Source of the DNA: an uncultured Acidobacteriota bacterium
GTDB taxonomy: Bacteria; Acidobacteriota; UBA6911; RPQK01; JAJDTT01
Length of the DNA stretch: 64,000 nucleotides
Reading direction: 5' to 3'
Assembly: GCA_951812665.1 (NCBI GenBank)
Contig: CATOST010000018.1
Span: 310,001-374,000, forward strand
Shown here in pieces: positions 25,811 through 38,536 of this stretch. The notes beneath the pieces are model-generated. The model was not told the origin of the DNA. It saw nothing but the letters and a program-made list of their open reading frames with translations, and ran no database searches. The first letter of the stretch is position 1. Every line of letters begins with the position of its first letter. Made by a program: the position numbers and the translations under genes.

Positions 25811-26047
25811 ATACCGCAGTGCTGAGGGACCGGGAACTCTCTCCGGCGCTTAGCGGAAGGGCTCCTGCAGAGTAGCCGCCCAGACTGGAGCGTCAGAGAA
25901 GCGGATGGAGGAAGGCGGTAGCCGGATGGATCGTCCTGGTGAGTTCGGCGTGGGGTCGGAGTTGCGGGAGTTGGTTGCGCCGTACTTCCTGAGTAGCGGC
26001 GCCAACGCCGTGCGCTGCAGGTCATCTGAATTTCGGGTTGGTTGCTG

Positions 26048-27001
26048 TCACCCCGGCGGGTTGCGGGCCAGGAGTTCCTGGTAGTACGGGATGGTCCGCT
26101 GGAGTCCCTCCCTCAGGCCCACGAACGGTTCCCAATCCAGATGCCGTTCCGCCCGGCCGATGTCGGGCCGCCGCCGGACCGGATCGTCCACCGGAATCAG
26201 TCCGAACTGGATCTCGGATTTGGAGCCGGTGAGTTCCAGGATCAGTTCCGCCAACGACAGTATGGAACACTCGCGGGGACTGCCCAGGTTGACCGGTCCA
26301 GGGACCCAATCGGCGTCCATCAGTTGCTCCAGCCCCGCCACCAGATCGGAGACGAAACAGAAGGAGCGGGTCTGGGAGCCGTCTCCGTAGACGGTCAGGG
26401 GCTTTTCCCGCAGCGCCTGGACCACGAAGTTGCTGACGACCCGCCCGTCCACCTCCGACATCCGGGGTCCATAGGTGTTGAAGATGCGGGCGATCCTCAC
26501 GTCGACGCCGTTCTGGCGCCGGTAGTTGATCATCAGGGACTCGGCCACCCGTTTTCCCTCGTCGTAGCAGCTGCGAGGGCCGATGGGGTTCACGTTGCCC
26601 CAGTAGTCCTCCCGCTGCGGATGGACCAGGGGGTCGCCGTAGACCTCGGAAGTGCTGGCCTGGAGGATCCGGGCCCCGACCCTCTTGGCCAGGCCCAGAA
26701 GGTTGAGGGTGCCCATGACGTTGGTCTTCACCGTCTTGACAGGGTTGTACTGGTAGTGCACCGGCGCCGCCGGAGAGGCCAGATTGTAGATCCGGTCCAC
26801 CTCCAACAGGATCGGCTGAGTCACGTCGTGGCGGATGAACTCGAAGTAAGGGTGTTCCACGAGCGGGAGGATGTTGCGCCGGGTGCCCGAGAACAGGTTG
26901 TCGAGACAGAGCACGTCGGCGCCCTGCCGGAGCAGTGATTCGCAGAGGTGGCTGCCGATGAATCCGGCGCCTCCCGCTACCAGTATCCGTTCCCGGATCA
27001 T
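26048..27001 (-). CDS. UDP-glucuronate decarboxylase (UDP-xylose synthase)
   Basis: A 317-residue extended SDR enzyme making UDP-xylose from UDP-glucuronate. The start at 27001 places the Rossmann motif at the N-terminus ([20 protein letters not shown]). Other signs are [30 protein letters not shown], the YxxxK site in [13 protein letters not shown] and [11 protein letters not shown]. These match UXS more closely than UDP-glucose epimerase. The frame stays open 85 codons upstream but that part is non-coding. The gene is alone; the sugar may feed surface polysaccharide. Confidence 0.9.
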   Translation of the reverse strand: MIRERILVAGGAGFIGSHLCESLLRQGADVLCLDNLFSGTRRNILPLVEHPYFEFIRHDVTQPILLEVDRIYNLASPAAPVHYQYNPVKTVKTNVMGTLNLLGLAKRVGARILQASTSEVYGDPLVHPQREDYWGNVNPIGPRSCYDEGKRVAESLMINYRRQNGVDVRIARIFNTYGPRMSEVDGRVVSNFVVQALREKPLTVYGDGSQTRSFCFVSDLVAGLEQLMDADWVPGPVNLGSPRECSILSLAELILELTGSKSEIQFGLIPVDDPVRRRPDIGRAERHLDWEPFVGLREGLQRTIPYYQELLARNPPG

Positions 27002-27138
27002 CCTGTGACCCTCCGGTCGCGTGGGCGGGTAGCGTCGCTCCTTGTGGGCGTCGTCCCGCCTCGCGAGGGCTTCAGTATGCTGGAGTCCGCCGGAGTCAGC
27101 AATGGTGCTCTCCGTTCCCGTTGCGTTCCGAAAGACAC

Positions 27139-27250
27139 GTAGGGATGCCCCCGGTGGGCGCCGTCTCTTGTCCCTTCGCGCCAGGTTGTTTCCTTGGGAG
27201 TCCGGCGGCAAGAAAACCGCCGGTCCCAGTCGGCGACAAGAAAGTCGCCG
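27139..27250 (+). repeat. R2-related repeat with two hairpins upstream of uvrB
   Basis: GTAGGGATGCCC at 27139 and the following GTGGGCGCC resemble the start of the R2 repeat at 2254 and 46806. Two hairpins follow: CCGGCGG/CCGCCGG at 27202-27223 and CGGCGAC/GTCGCCG at 27231-27250, with similar AAGAAA loops. The 290-base gap between the decarboxylase and uvrB starts holds this and the uvrB -10 box only. Confidence 0.5.
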
Positions 27251-27277
27251 CTCCACATCGCCACTCCCCTAGTCTTC

Positions 27278-27283
27278 TATAAT
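27278..27283 (+). promoter_or_regulatory. TATAAT box 8 bases before the uvrB start
   Basis: A perfect TATAAT ends 8 bases before the uvrB ATG. A transcript from it would begin at or within two bases of the start codon, making a leaderless mRNA. No clear -35 is seen, and no ribosome site precedes the ATG, which fits leaderless initiation. Confidence 0.5.
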
Positions 27284-27291
27284 GGGCCTCC

Positions 27292-29382
27292 ATGGCCGAT
27301 CCAGAGGGGATCTCCTACGCTGGCGTGACCTACGGGGAGGCGGCGCCCTCCTCCGCCCGGTTCCGGCTCAGAAGCCCGTTTTCGCCCAGCCGGGACCAGG
27401 ATCTGGCCATCGAGGCGTTGGTCGGGGGCATTCGGGAAGGCCGGCAGAGCCAGGTGCTGCTGGGAGTCACCGGGTCCGGCAAGACCTTCACCATGGCCCA
27501 GGTCATCGAGCGGATCAATCGGACCACCCTGGTCCTGAGCCACAATAAGACCCTGGCCGCGCAGCTCTACCAGGAGTTCCGAAACTTCTTCCCCGAAAAC
27601 GCGGTGGAGTACTTCGTCAGCTACTACGACTACTACCAGCCGGAAGCGTACATCGCCTCCACCGACACCTACATCGAGAAGGAAGCCCTGATCAACGACG
27701 AGATCGACCGGCTGCGGCACTCGGCGACCCGATCCCTGTTCGAGCGCCGGGACTGCATCATCGTCTGCAGCGTGAGCTGCATCTACGGCCTGGGGTCTCC
27801 CGAGGCCTATTACGGGATGCTGCTCATGCTGAGTGAGGGCCAGCGGATCTCCCGCCAGTCGCTGCTGCGCAGGTTGGTCGACATCCAGTACGAGCGGACC
27901 GATCTGGATCTGGCCCGGGGGACCTTCCGGGCCCGGGGGGACGTGGTCGAGGTGGTTCCGTCCTACGGGGACTACGGCGTCCGGATCGAACTGTTCGGCG
28001 ACGAAGTGGATGGAATCTATCAGTTCGATCCCTTGACCGGCCAGACGCAGAAACGCCATCCCCGGATTCCAATCTATCCCCGGTCCCACTACGTGATGCC
28101 CAAGGAGCAGCGGAAACGCGCCATGGCGAGCATCCGGGACGAACTGGCGGAGCACCAGGCCCGGCTCGAGGAGGAAGGGCGGCTGATGGAAGCCGAGAGG
28201 GTGCGCCAACGGACTCTATTCGATCTGGAGATGATGCAAACCGTCGGCTATTGCCGGGGGATCGAGAACTATTCCCGTCACCTCACGGGCCGTCGTCCGG
28301 GGCAGGCTCCGCCCACGCTCATGGACTATCTGCCGGAGGAATCGCTCATCTTCATCGACGAGAGCCATGTGGCCGTTCCCCAGGTCAGGGGCATGTACGC
28401 GGGGGACCGTTCCAGAAAGTTGAACCTGGTGAAGTACGGGTTCCGCCTCCCCTCGGCTCTCGACAATCGGCCCTTGAGCTTTGCCGAGTTCGAGCTCCGC
28501 CGTCCCCAGACCCTCTACGTTTCGGCCACTCCAGCCCATTTCGAGCTGGAGGAGTGCGGAGGGGAGGTGGTGGAGCAGATCATTCGTCCCACCGGCCTCA
28601 TGGACCCGGAAATCGAAGTGCGTCCGGTCCGCAACCAGATCGACGACCTGCTGGAGGAGATTCGGAGGCGTTCCGAACGGGGGGAGCGGGTCCTGGTCAC
28701 CACCTTGACCAAACGGATGGCCGAAGAGTTGACTGAGTACTACACCGAGATCGGCGTCATGGTCCGTTACCTTCATTCGGAAGTGGATACCTTGGACCGG
28801 GTCAAGCTCTTGCGGGATCTGCGCCTGGGCCGGTTCGATGTCCTGGTGGGAGTCAACCTGTTGCGCGAGGGTCTGGATCTGCCCGAGGTCTCCCTGGTGG
28901 CGGTGCTGGACGCCGACAAGGAGGGGTTCCTGCGCAGCGGCACGTCTCTGATCCAGACTTCGGGGCGGGCGGCTCGAAACGTCAACGGGAAGGTCATCAT
29001 GTACGCCGATGTCGTCACCCGGTCCATGAGACAGGCCATTGAGGAGACGGGAAGACGCCGGGAGCTTCAGCGCGACTACAACGACGAGAACGGGATCACT
29101 CCGGAGAGCATCGTCAAACCGGTGGACGCGACGCTGCTGGAGATGACCCGGCTGGACTACTATGAAATCCCGCTGGTGGCCGAAGAGGTGGACCAGTACG
29201 GTTCTCCCCAGGAGATCGAGCAGGAGATACTCAGGTTGAACGACGATATGAAGAAGGCGGCTCAGGAGTTCGAGTTCGAGAAGGCGGCCCAGTTGCGGGA
29301 TCGGATCAAGCTGTTGCGGGAGACTCATCTCCAACTGGCGGGCGACCCGCAGCCGAACGGCCCGGGGCAGGGTGCCGGATGA
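27292..29382 (+). CDS. uvrB: Excinuclease ABC subunit B
   Basis: 696 residues. Walker A is [15 protein letters not shown]; the damage-binding beta-hairpin region is [16 protein letters not shown]; helicase motifs include IFIDESHV and [10 protein letters not shown], and GRAARN with the Arg finger. The UVR domain that binds UvrC closes the protein ([20 protein letters not shown]). It loads onto damaged DNA with UvrA. The first 20 residues precede the normal start (RFRLRSPF), so a later GTG is possible. aroA overlaps its end by 4 bases. Confidence 0.97.
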   Translation: MADPEGISYAGVTYGEAAPSSARFRLRSPFSPSRDQDLAIEALVGGIREGRQSQVLLGVTGSGKTFTMAQVIERINRTTLVLSHNKTLAAQLYQEFRNFFPENAVEYFVSYYDYYQPEAYIASTDTYIEKEALINDEIDRLRHSATRSLFERRDCIIVCSVSCIYGLGSPEAYYGMLLMLSEGQRISRQSLLRRLVDIQYERTDLDLARGTFRARGDVVEVVPSYGDYGVRIELFGDEVDGIYQFDPLTGQTQKRHPRIPIYPRSHYVMPKEQRKRAMASIRDELAEHQARLEEEGRLMEAERVRQRTLFDLEMMQTVGYCRGIENYSRHLTGRRPGQAPPTLMDYLPEESLIFIDESHVAVPQVRGMYAGDRSRKLNLVKYGFRLPSALDNRPLSFAEFELRRPQTLYVSATPAHFELEECGGEVVEQIIRPTGLMDPEIEVRPVRNQIDDLLEEIRRRSERGERVLVTTLTKRMAEELTEYYTEIGVMVRYLHSEVDTLDRVKLLRDLRLGRFDVLVGVNLLREGLDLPEVSLVAVLDADKEGFLRSGTSLIQTSGRAARNVNGKVIMYADVVTRSMRQAIEETGRRRELQRDYNDENGITPESIVKPVDATLLEMTRLDYYEIPLVAEEVDQYGSPQEIEQEILRLNDDMKKAAQEFEFEKAAQLRDRIKLLRETHLQLAGDPQPNGPGQGAG

Positions 29383-30680
29383 CGCCCAGACGAGTCGATC
29401 CGGTCCAGGGCCCCCTCGAGGGGGAGGTACAGGTGCCGGGGGACAAGAGCATCTCCCATCGCTACGCCCTTTTCGGGGGCATGGCCCGCGGAACGACCCG
29501 GATCCGCAATTTCTCCTCCAGCGAAGACTGTCAGGCCAGTCTTTCCTGCATCGAGGCGCTCGGGGTGGAAGTGGTTCGAAACGGCTCCCGTGTGGAGATC
29601 ACCAGCCCGGGATGGCGGCGATTCACCGCGCCGGCCCGGGTTCTGGACGTTCACAACAGCGGGACCACCATCCGGCTGCTCTCGGCCCTGCTGGCGGCGG
29701 GACGATTCTCCTCCCGGGTCCAGGGGGACTCTTCTCTCAACCAGCGCCCCATGAAGCGCATCATGGATCCGCTGATCCGTATGGGCGCCCGGATCGAGGC
29801 CCGGGATGGGGGGTTTCCGCCTCTGCTGATCCAGGGCGGCCGGCTGACCGGGATCCGGTACCGGCTCCCCATCGCCAGCGCCCAGGTGAAGTCGTGCGTA
29901 TTGCTGGCCGGATTGATGGCCGAGGGCGAGACGGAGGTGGAGGAGACGGGGCCGTCCCGGGATCATACCGAGCGGGCCCTCCCCTTCTTTGGCGCCGCGT
30001 TGATTCAGGACGGAGCTCGCCTGCGGGTACGGGGAGGGGCTCGACTCCGCGCCGTCGAATTCCGCATCCCGGGAGACTTTTCCTCCGCGTTGTTCTTCCT
30101 GGTGGCGAGCCTGTTGGTTCCGGGCAGCCGGATCGCCTTGAAGGGAGTCGGGGTCAATCCCACGCGCGCGGGTTTCCTCTCGCTGCTGGATAAGGCCGGA
30201 ATCCGAGTCGAGAGGTCCAATGCCACAGAGAGCAACGGAGAGCCGGTCTGCGATCTGCAGATCCGCGCGGACTCCCAGGTCCGAAAGCAGTTTCCCAACG
30301 AGATCTCGGGAGACTGGGTGGCCCGACTCATCGACGAGATCCCGGCGCTGGCCATTTTGGGGACCCGTCTGGAACGGGGGTTCAAGGTTCGAGACGCCCA
30401 GGAGCTGCGCCACAAGGAGTCGGATCGGATTCGCTCGGTCGTGGTCAATCTGCGACAACTCGGAGTGGACGTCCGCGAACTCCCGGATGGATTCGTCATT
30501 CCTCCCGGCAGCCGCATCCGTGGCGGGAGGGTGCGGACCTTCGGCGATCATCGAATCGCCATGGCCTTCGCGCTGGCGGGCCTGGTAGCGGAGAGCCCGG
30601 TGGAATTGGACCGTCCCGAGTGCGTGGCCGTGTCCTATCCCGATTTTTTCCAACACCTGGAGGGGGTTTGCCGCCGTTGA
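29379..30680 (+). CDS. aroA: 3-phosphoshikimate 1-carboxyvinyltransferase (EPSP synthase)
   Basis: A 433-residue enzyme of the shikimate pathway that joins PEP to shikimate-3-phosphate. The motifs are [18 protein letters not shown] (N-terminal Lys), [44 protein letters not shown] and [15 protein letters not shown]. It starts with ATGA overlap on the uvrB stop and ends with TTGA overlap on aroK, so uvrB-aroA-aroK form one operon. Confidence 0.97.
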   Translation: MTPRRVDPVQGPLEGEVQVPGDKSISHRYALFGGMARGTTRIRNFSSSEDCQASLSCIEALGVEVVRNGSRVEITSPGWRRFTAPARVLDVHNSGTTIRLLSALLAAGRFSSRVQGDSSLNQRPMKRIMDPLIRMGARIEARDGGFPPLLIQGGRLTGIRYRLPIASAQVKSCVLLAGLMAEGETEVEETGPSRDHTERALPFFGAALIQDGARLRVRGGARLRAVEFRIPGDFSSALFFLVASLLVPGSRIALKGVGVNPTRAGFLSLLDKAGIRVERSNATESNGEPVCDLQIRADSQVRKQFPNEISGDWVARLIDEIPALAILGTRLERGFKVRDAQELRHKESDRIRSVVVNLRQLGVDVRELPDGFVIPPGSRIRGGRVRTFGDHRIAMAFALAGLVAESPVELDRPECVAVSYPDFFQHLEGVCRR

Positions 30681-31204
30681 AAGGTCACCTCTACCTGGTG
30701 GGGTTCATGGGCAGCGGCAAATCGACCGTGGGGCCGATTCTGGCCGGGCAGTTGGGCCGGGAGTTCCTGGATCTGGACGATTTGATCGAGGAGGCGGAAG
30801 AGACCGACATTCCCCGGATCTTCGATCTCCGGGGCGAAGCCTATTTTCGGGAGCTGGAGACCCGGATCCTGGCGTCCGTCCGGGATCGGGAGCCTGCCGT
30901 CGTCGCTCTGGGCGGAGGGGCCTTTTCCCAGGCGCCGAACCGCGACCTGATCTTCAAGACCGGAATCGCCGTGGCCCTCCGGATTCCGCCGGGACTCGCC
31001 TGGGAGCGTTCCACGGAGATGGACAACCGTCCGCTGGCTCGGGATCGGCAACAGTTCGAGATCCTCTACCTCAAGCGGCAGCCGGACTACGATCTGGCCG
31101 ATCTGAAGGTCGGGGTCTTGGGGAGGACGCCGGAGCAGATCTGCCGATTGATCCGGGACCGTCTCGGAACCGTTCATCGGATCCTGGATTCTTACCGCGA
31201 TTAA
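30677..31204 (+). CDS. aroK: Shikimate kinase
   Basis: A 175-residue kinase of the shikimate pathway. The TTG at 30677 is chosen because GGAGGGGG lies at the right distance and TTGA overlaps the aroA stop; a frame upstream is part of aroA in another phase. P-loop VGFMGSGKSTVGP, substrate motif LDLDDLIEEAE, and VVALGGGAFSQ are all present. The end is 12 bases from an insertion sequence, which does not damage it but may cut off the former downstream transcript. Confidence 0.95.
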   Translation: MKGHLYLVGFMGSGKSTVGPILAGQLGREFLDLDDLIEEAEETDIPRIFDLRGEAYFRELETRILASVRDREPAVVALGGGAFSQAPNRDLIFKTGIAVALRIPPGLAWERSTEMDNRPLARDRQQFEILYLKRQPDYDLADLKVGVLGRTPEQICRLIRDRLGTVHRILDSYRD

Positions 31205-31216
31205 GTGTGAACCGGG

Positions 31217-33362
31217 CAGGACTATCCCACGCTCTGACATTGCCGTGAATTGAGTTGATTTTCGAGATCAGGGCGCGCTGCTGTCGGGCTGGGCGTTGGG
31301 TCGGTCCGAATGGGGGCGCCACCATGGGGGCCGTCAGGGCCCTGAGCTCCTGCCGCTGAGGGTCCCGAGCGGCCCGGTCGGGCTGCGGACGAGTAGAAGT
31401 TCCGTCTCAGGGACGGCGGGAGGGATCGGATCGTCGCCGTGTGGGGATGGGAGTTGGGCCGGTGCTCACGGAGACAGCAGCGCGGTGAAGGCGTCCTGGC
31501 GTTGGAGTGCGAAGTGGCGAGTGGCGGAGGCGAAGCTGTCAAACGAAGTCTGGTGAATGATGATCGCGATCGCGAGGTTGGTGCAGGTCGCATTGTTCGC
31601 CGGCGCGAATCGGGTGCGGGCGAGACAGTCGTCTTCGGCAAAGAGGGTGTCCCGGAGGTTGTGATTGACTTCGACCGCCCAGTGGCCGCGGTTGTCGGCA
31701 AGGAGTTGCCGGGGGGACGCGCGGTAAGCCGGCGCCGAGGTGATGCCGTAGACCTGCTCGCGGCTGGTTTTTCCGGTTCCGTTTTGCCGGGCGTCGGTGC
31801 GCCGGCGTGTGATGCGGAAGATCTGGGCGACGTGGGGGTAGTTCAGGAGGCCCTCCAGAGGAGTCATGACCTGGATGGAGCGCTGCTCGATGCGCCCATG
31901 GGCCAAGTCGGTCTCTTCCTGGAAAGACCCGGTCGCGTCCCGGTTCCAGTCGATGGTCGAGAGCATCTCATGGGTTTCGGGGGCGTTTTCCTTGACCGTC
32001 ATGAGGTAGTCGGCCCCGTGGGTTTCGACGATGACGAGCGCGGTCTCGCGGGTGGTGTGCAAGGCGTCGACGGTGAGGACGCGTCCCGAGACATCGACCT
32101 TCTCCAGCAGAGCGCGCACGGCAGCGATCTCCCCGCCCTCTTCATTGAAGCTGAGGGTGGCGAGGGGCAATCCGGTGGTGTGCTCCACCAGTGTCGCGGT
32201 CTCGAAATGTCCGTCTCCGTTGCGGTTGGCGCCGCGAATCCGCTTGCCGTCCACCGCGATCGCGCGGCCCAGTTGCAGTCTCGGCATCGAGAACCGCCGG
32301 AGCACGGCCTCGATCTGGTCCGGATCCACCGAGGAGATCACGCGGTGCAGGGTGGACTTGGAGACCGGAACGTAGCGGCCGGTCCGGGGGTTCTTCCAGG
32401 CGCCGATCGCCTCGAGTTCCGGCTGCGAGAGCTTCTGCGCATACTCGGCGGCCGCGACCGGACCGCGCAGGTTCGCCAGCCTCGCGAGCAGGTAGACGGT
32501 GAGCACCGAGGCCACGGAATGCTTGCGCCCCTGGGCACGCCGGAAATCCTTGATCTCGGCCAACTCCTGAACCAGCGAGCGCAACTCGCTCGCGCCCTTC
32601 CGGGTCGGACCCTTGGGCTCCCACTTCGAGGTCAGCGGGCGAGGGTCGCGCAGACGACGGCAGGCGTTGCGCCGCAACGGGGACACGTACAGCTGCTTCG
32701 GCTGGCCGTGAGGATCGGTATAGCGACCGTTGTGACGCGCAAACCCCCGCGTGTCGCCGAGATAACGCCAGTTGGAAGCGCGGTAGAGGGCGCCGTCGAA
32801 GCGGGCGGGGTCGACAAAGCTCTCGGCGATCAGTACCGGGTGTCCATAGTGCGCCTGCCAGTCGTCACCGAGACGCCGCAGCATCCGGGCCAGCGTCCAG
32901 GAGCCGAGACCCGGGAAGACGCCCTTGGAGGCGAGAATCACGAATCGTGTGTTGTTTGCGATCAGATGCAGACGCCGGTACTGCAGGTCGGGCTTCCAAC
33001 CGATCCAGCGGTCCCGATGCCGACACTTGAAGGCGCCCGACTGCCAGCCGGCGAGCGCCAGCCACTTCCCGCGCCATTCGACGACGTAGCGCAGACCGCG
33101 ACCGGCAAACCGTTTGAAGCCGAGGTAATGGTGTTGGTGAACCCGTCGGTCCCACTTCACCCGCTCGTCGGGGCGGGCCAGTCGCACCTGGGCATCGTTG
33201 AGGAAAAACCCTTCCGGGGTTTCCTTGAAGATCACTTCGTCGTCTGCTGGAACGCTCATACCCCCAGGATGAAGCCTGGGGCGAAAAAAAGCCAGCGGAG
33301 AATGCAAACCTCTGCGGTTGTTGGGGCGAATCGTCAGATATTCCTAGCGTGGGATGGCCCTG
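31217..33362 (-). mobile_element. ISAs1-type insertion sequence, intact, 2146 bp
   Basis: Terminal inverted repeats CAGGACTATCCCACGCT (31217-31233) and, at the other end read inward, CAGGGCCATCCCACGCT (33346-33362) agree at 15 of 17 positions. Both sides are flanked by a perfect 10-bp direct repeat, GTGAACCGGG (31207-31216 and 33363-33372), the target duplication expected for ISAs1. It carries one intact gene. Perfect target repeats and an open frame mean insertion was recent. The 249 bases between the left end and the gene stop hold no other gene. Confidence 0.95.
31466..33259 (-). CDS. ISAs1 transposase fused to an N-terminal DruA-like (DUF4338) domain
   Basis: 597 residues from the ATG at 33259. 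The N-terminal 215 or so residues match DUF4338, the family of the Druantia protein DruA: VHQHHYLGFKRFAG, WIGWKPDLQYRRLHLIANNT (RRLHLIANNTRFVIL), GSWTLARMLRRLGDDWQAHYG, LIAESFVDPARFDGALYRAS and NWRYLGDTRGFAR. The C-terminal 370 residues are a full ISAs1 transposase with IAVDGKRIRGA (first Asp), VLTVDALHTTRETA (second Asp) and HGRIEQRSIQV (Glu). The fusion is a single open frame within the inverted repeats, so both domains move together. No partner defence genes are near. Confidence 0.92.
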   Translation of the reverse strand: MSVPADDEVIFKETPEGFFLNDAQVRLARPDERVKWDRRVHQHHYLGFKRFAGRGLRYVVEWRGKWLALAGWQSGAFKCRHRDRWIGWKPDLQYRRLHLIANNTRFVILASKGVFPGLGSWTLARMLRRLGDDWQAHYGHPVLIAESFVDPARFDGALYRASNWRYLGDTRGFARHNGRYTDPHGQPKQLYVSPLRRNACRRLRDPRPLTSKWEPKGPTRKGASELRSLVQELAEIKDFRRAQGRKHSVASVLTVYLLARLANLRGPVAAAEYAQKLSQPELEAIGAWKNPRTGRYVPVSKSTLHRVISSVDPDQIEAVLRRFSMPRLQLGRAIAVDGKRIRGANRNGDGHFETATLVEHTTGLPLATLSFNEEGGEIAAVRALLEKVDVSGRVLTVDALHTTRETALVIVETHGADYLMTVKENAPETHEMLSTIDWNRDATGSFQEETDLAHGRIEQRSIQVMTPLEGLLNYPHVAQIFRITRRRTDARQNGTGKTSREQVYGITSAPAYRASPRQLLADNRGHWAVEVNHNLRDTLFAEDDCLARTRFAPANNATCTNLAIAIIIHQTSFDSFASATRHFALQRQDAFTALLSP

Positions 33363-33469
33363 GTGAACCGGGCCCCAAAAATGGACAGGGTTCTGGGCTA
33401 TCCTTGCAATGCCCCGCTGTCGGCGCGGGCTGGCGCTGGCCTTGACGAGTCGGAAAGGACCGTCCACCC

Positions 33470-35014
33470 ATGCCTGTTTTGCTGATCCTCCTTCTGGTTG
33501 CCGTTTCCCAACCGGTTTCCGCCCAGTCGCCGGAGCTCTTCTCCACCGAGGGGTACCGGGATCGAATGAAGTTTTGGACCGACGTTTTCACGCGGTACGG
33601 AGAGGGGGAGTACCAGATTCACGACAAGAACGATTTGAGGCTGGTGTACCGGATGGTCCGAACCGGAAGCGGGCAGATGGGGAGGACCGCCACACGCCGC
33701 CGCCGTCAGAAGTTGCGGAATGCCAGGGCGGAAGTGCGGCGGCTACTTCTGGACCTGGCCCGGCTAGAGCCGAGCCGATGGAGCGGCAAGCACCGCGAGA
33801 TCGCTGAAGTCGTTCGAGGCGCCGGTTATTCTCTCTCCTCCAAGACCGTGAAGCGTCTTTCCGGAAACATCCGCCATCAACGGGGAATCCGGGAAAGGTT
33901 CCGCGCGGGCGTGATCCGCTCCGGCAGGTATCTGAAGCGGATGAAGGAGATCTTTCGCAGGGAGGGGCTGCCTGAAGAGCTGGCCTATCTTCCCCACGTG
34001 GAGTCCAGCTTCAACGACCGGGCCTATTCCCATGCCGGTGCGGCGGGTGTCTGGCAGTTCATGCGGTCGACGGGCCGCATCTACATGAAGGTGAATCGCT
34101 CGGTGGACGAGCGGCTCCATCCGATTCGGGCCACCGAAGCGGCCGCCCGGCTGCTCAGGGACAACTATCGGAGACTGGGGAACTGGCCCTTGGCGGTGAC
34201 CGCCTACAACCAGGGAGCCAATGGCATGGCGAGGGCCAAACGGCGCCACGGCCCGGACCTGCGAGTTGTCATCAAACGCTATCGTTCCCGGACCTTCGGC
34301 TTCGCCGGACAGAATTTCTACGCCGAGTTTCTGGCCGCCATTGAGATTGGCCGAAACCCGGAAAAGTACTTCGGATCCATTCAATTGGACGAACCGAGAA
34401 GCTTTCCTTCCGTCCGCCTCCAGGCGAATCGGCGGGTGGGCCATGTGGTGGCTCACTCCGGGGTGAAGATGGATACGCTACGCCGGCACAACCCGCATAT
34501 CCGGCGCAGGGTATGGCGGAGCTCAGGTGTCCTGCCGTCGGGAGTGGCCCTCTATTTCCCGCCCGGCAAGCGGGAGCAGGTGACGGCGGCTCTCAAGAAG
34601 GCTCCTCGAGTGCAGCTCGCCAAGCGGAGAGAGGTGGGTCCGGGCGAGTACCGCGTCCGGCGTGGGGATACGCTTAGCGGGATCGCCCGCCGGTTCGGGA
34701 CTTCGGTGGCTGCTCTCAGACGGGACAACAGCATTCGGGGAACCCGCATCATTGCCGGAGAGATTCTCACGGTTTCGAAGACCAAAACGAAGAGCCGTAC
34801 CGTTGCCCAGGCGAAGAGCCGCACGCCCCCCAGAGCGCAACGCCGGACTCTTGCCAAAACGAACAGCCCGGACGTCTATCGGGTCCGCCGAGGGGACAGC
34901 CTCTGGGTCATTGCCAGGAAATTCGGGGTTTCTCCGCGCCAGCTCCAGAGAGCCAACGGCATCCGGCACCGCGACCGCATCCACCCGGGCCAGACTCTAC
35001 GGATTCCGAAATAG
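33470..35014 (+). CDS. MltD-like membrane-bound lytic transglycosylase with LysM repeats
   Basis: A 514-residue exported protein. Signal peptide about 1-19 (cut near VSAQS). An SLT domain lies at about 145-300 with the catalytic Glu in LAYLPHVESSFNDRAYSHAG, then GVWQFMRSTGR and VTAYNQGANGM. Two clear LysM domains follow (YRVRRGDTLSGIARRFGTS and YRVRRGDSLWVIARKFGVS), and a degenerate one precedes them near 330-365. It cleaves peptidoglycan glycan strands. No lipobox is seen, unlike E. coli MltD. The insertion sequence upstream lies 108 bases from its start. Confidence 0.93.
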   Translation: MPVLLILLLVAVSQPVSAQSPELFSTEGYRDRMKFWTDVFTRYGEGEYQIHDKNDLRLVYRMVRTGSGQMGRTATRRRRQKLRNARAEVRRLLLDLARLEPSRWSGKHREIAEVVRGAGYSLSSKTVKRLSGNIRHQRGIRERFRAGVIRSGRYLKRMKEIFRREGLPEELAYLPHVESSFNDRAYSHAGAAGVWQFMRSTGRIYMKVNRSVDERLHPIRATEAAARLLRDNYRRLGNWPLAVTAYNQGANGMARAKRRHGPDLRVVIKRYRSRTFGFAGQNFYAEFLAAIEIGRNPEKYFGSIQLDEPRSFPSVRLQANRRVGHVVAHSGVKMDTLRRHNPHIRRRVWRSSGVLPSGVALYFPPGKREQVTAALKKAPRVQLAKRREVGPGEYRVRRGDTLSGIARRFGTSVAALRRDNSIRGTRIIAGEILTVSKTKTKSRTVAQAKSRTPPRAQRRTLAKTNSPDVYRVRRGDSLWVIARKFGVSPRQLQRANGIRHRDRIHPGQTLRIPK

Positions 35015-35048
35015 GTTCCGGGGCACTCGGTCAAGTCAACGTCCCGAT

Positions 35049-37688
<2,640 letters not shown>

Positions 37689-37718
37689 GATTTCATCCTC
37701 CGCCTTCCGGTCTATTTC

Positions 37719-37747
37719 CTTATAGGATCGGCCCATCAGCATCGCAA
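37719..37747 (-). promoter_or_regulatory. Promoter of clpB
   Basis: On the minus strand TTGCGA (37742-37747) and TATAAG (37719-37724) are spaced by 17 bases, 31 bases before the clpB ATG. This looks like a housekeeping promoter rather than a sigma32 one, and no CIRCE is present. Confidence 0.5.
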
Positions 37748-37885
37748 GGATTCACGGGCCGTGGTGGAAATTCCGTTCTCCGGCGCCGTCGGACGATGGA
37801 TCCATATAGCTGCCCCCCGGTTTCTCCCTCCCGCTCGCCGTAGTAGACTGCGCCTGTTCTACGGGAAGGTGGAGCGAGGCACGAT

Positions 37886-38506
37886 ATGGGGGACAAGGAC
37901 CGGGAAGGAAAGTTTCAGATCACCGACCGGCGCAGCTGGCTCGAAGATGAGTCGGTCATCGAACAGTCGCAGGTCCCGGAGACGCGGTATCCCTCTTATG
38001 TTGAGGAACTGAAGGCTCGAACGGAGCTGGCCGAACAGAAGCTGAAGCAGAGGCTCGGGCAACTCGAGTCCGATAACGACGCTCTTCGCCGACGTCTCGA
38101 ACGGACCCTGGAACAGCGCCTGGACCGGTTCAAGATGGATCTCCTGCTCCGATTTCTGGAGGTGGTTGACAACCTGGAGCGGGCCTTGGAGGCAGCAGAG
38201 AGCGGTTCCGACCTGCAAGAGGTCCGAAAGGGCGTGGAGTTGAATCTCCGGCTCTTTCTCGACCGGCTCAGGGAGGTTGGGGTCGAACCCATCCAGGTGT
38301 TGAACCAGCCTTTCGATCCCCATCAGACGGAGGCGGTGGGAGTCATTCCGGTCACCGATCCCAAGCTGGATCAACGAGTCGTCGAGGTGGTCCAGCGAGG
38401 TTATCTGTACGGAGACCGGCTCTTGCGTCCCGCGAGAGCTCGAGTCGGCCGGCTGGTCGACACCGTCCCTGGAGAAACGTCCGCTTCCGGCGCAAAACAG
38501 GAGTAG
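37886..38506 (+). CDS. grpE: Nucleotide exchange factor GrpE
   Basis: A 206-residue GrpE: an N-terminal coiled coil (about 35-85, YVEELKARTELAEQKLKQRL and on), the four-helix bundle with FLEVVDNLERALEAAE, and the C-terminal beta domain that touches the DnaK ATPase (GVEPIQVLNQPFDPHQTEAV, GYLYGDRLLRPARVRV type ending). It drives ADP release from DnaK. It sits with clpB, 34 kb from dnaK, and no dnaJ follows. Confidence 0.95.
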   Translation: MGDKDREGKFQITDRRSWLEDESVIEQSQVPETRYPSYVEELKARTELAEQKLKQRLGQLESDNDALRRRLERTLEQRLDRFKMDLLLRFLEVVDNLERALEAAESGSDLQEVRKGVELNLRLFLDRLREVGVEPIQVLNQPFDPHQTEAVGVIPVTDPKLDQRVVEVVQRGYLYGDRLLRPARARVGRLVDTVPGETSASGAKQE

Positions 38507-38536
38507 CGACCTTCCGAATCCAGGGCGAGACCGGAG

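Noticed and set aside
27002..27256. 85-codon N-terminal extension of the UDP-glucuronate decarboxylase
   Set aside because: It runs through the R2-like repeat and hairpins; the Rossmann motif is expected right at the ATG at 27001.
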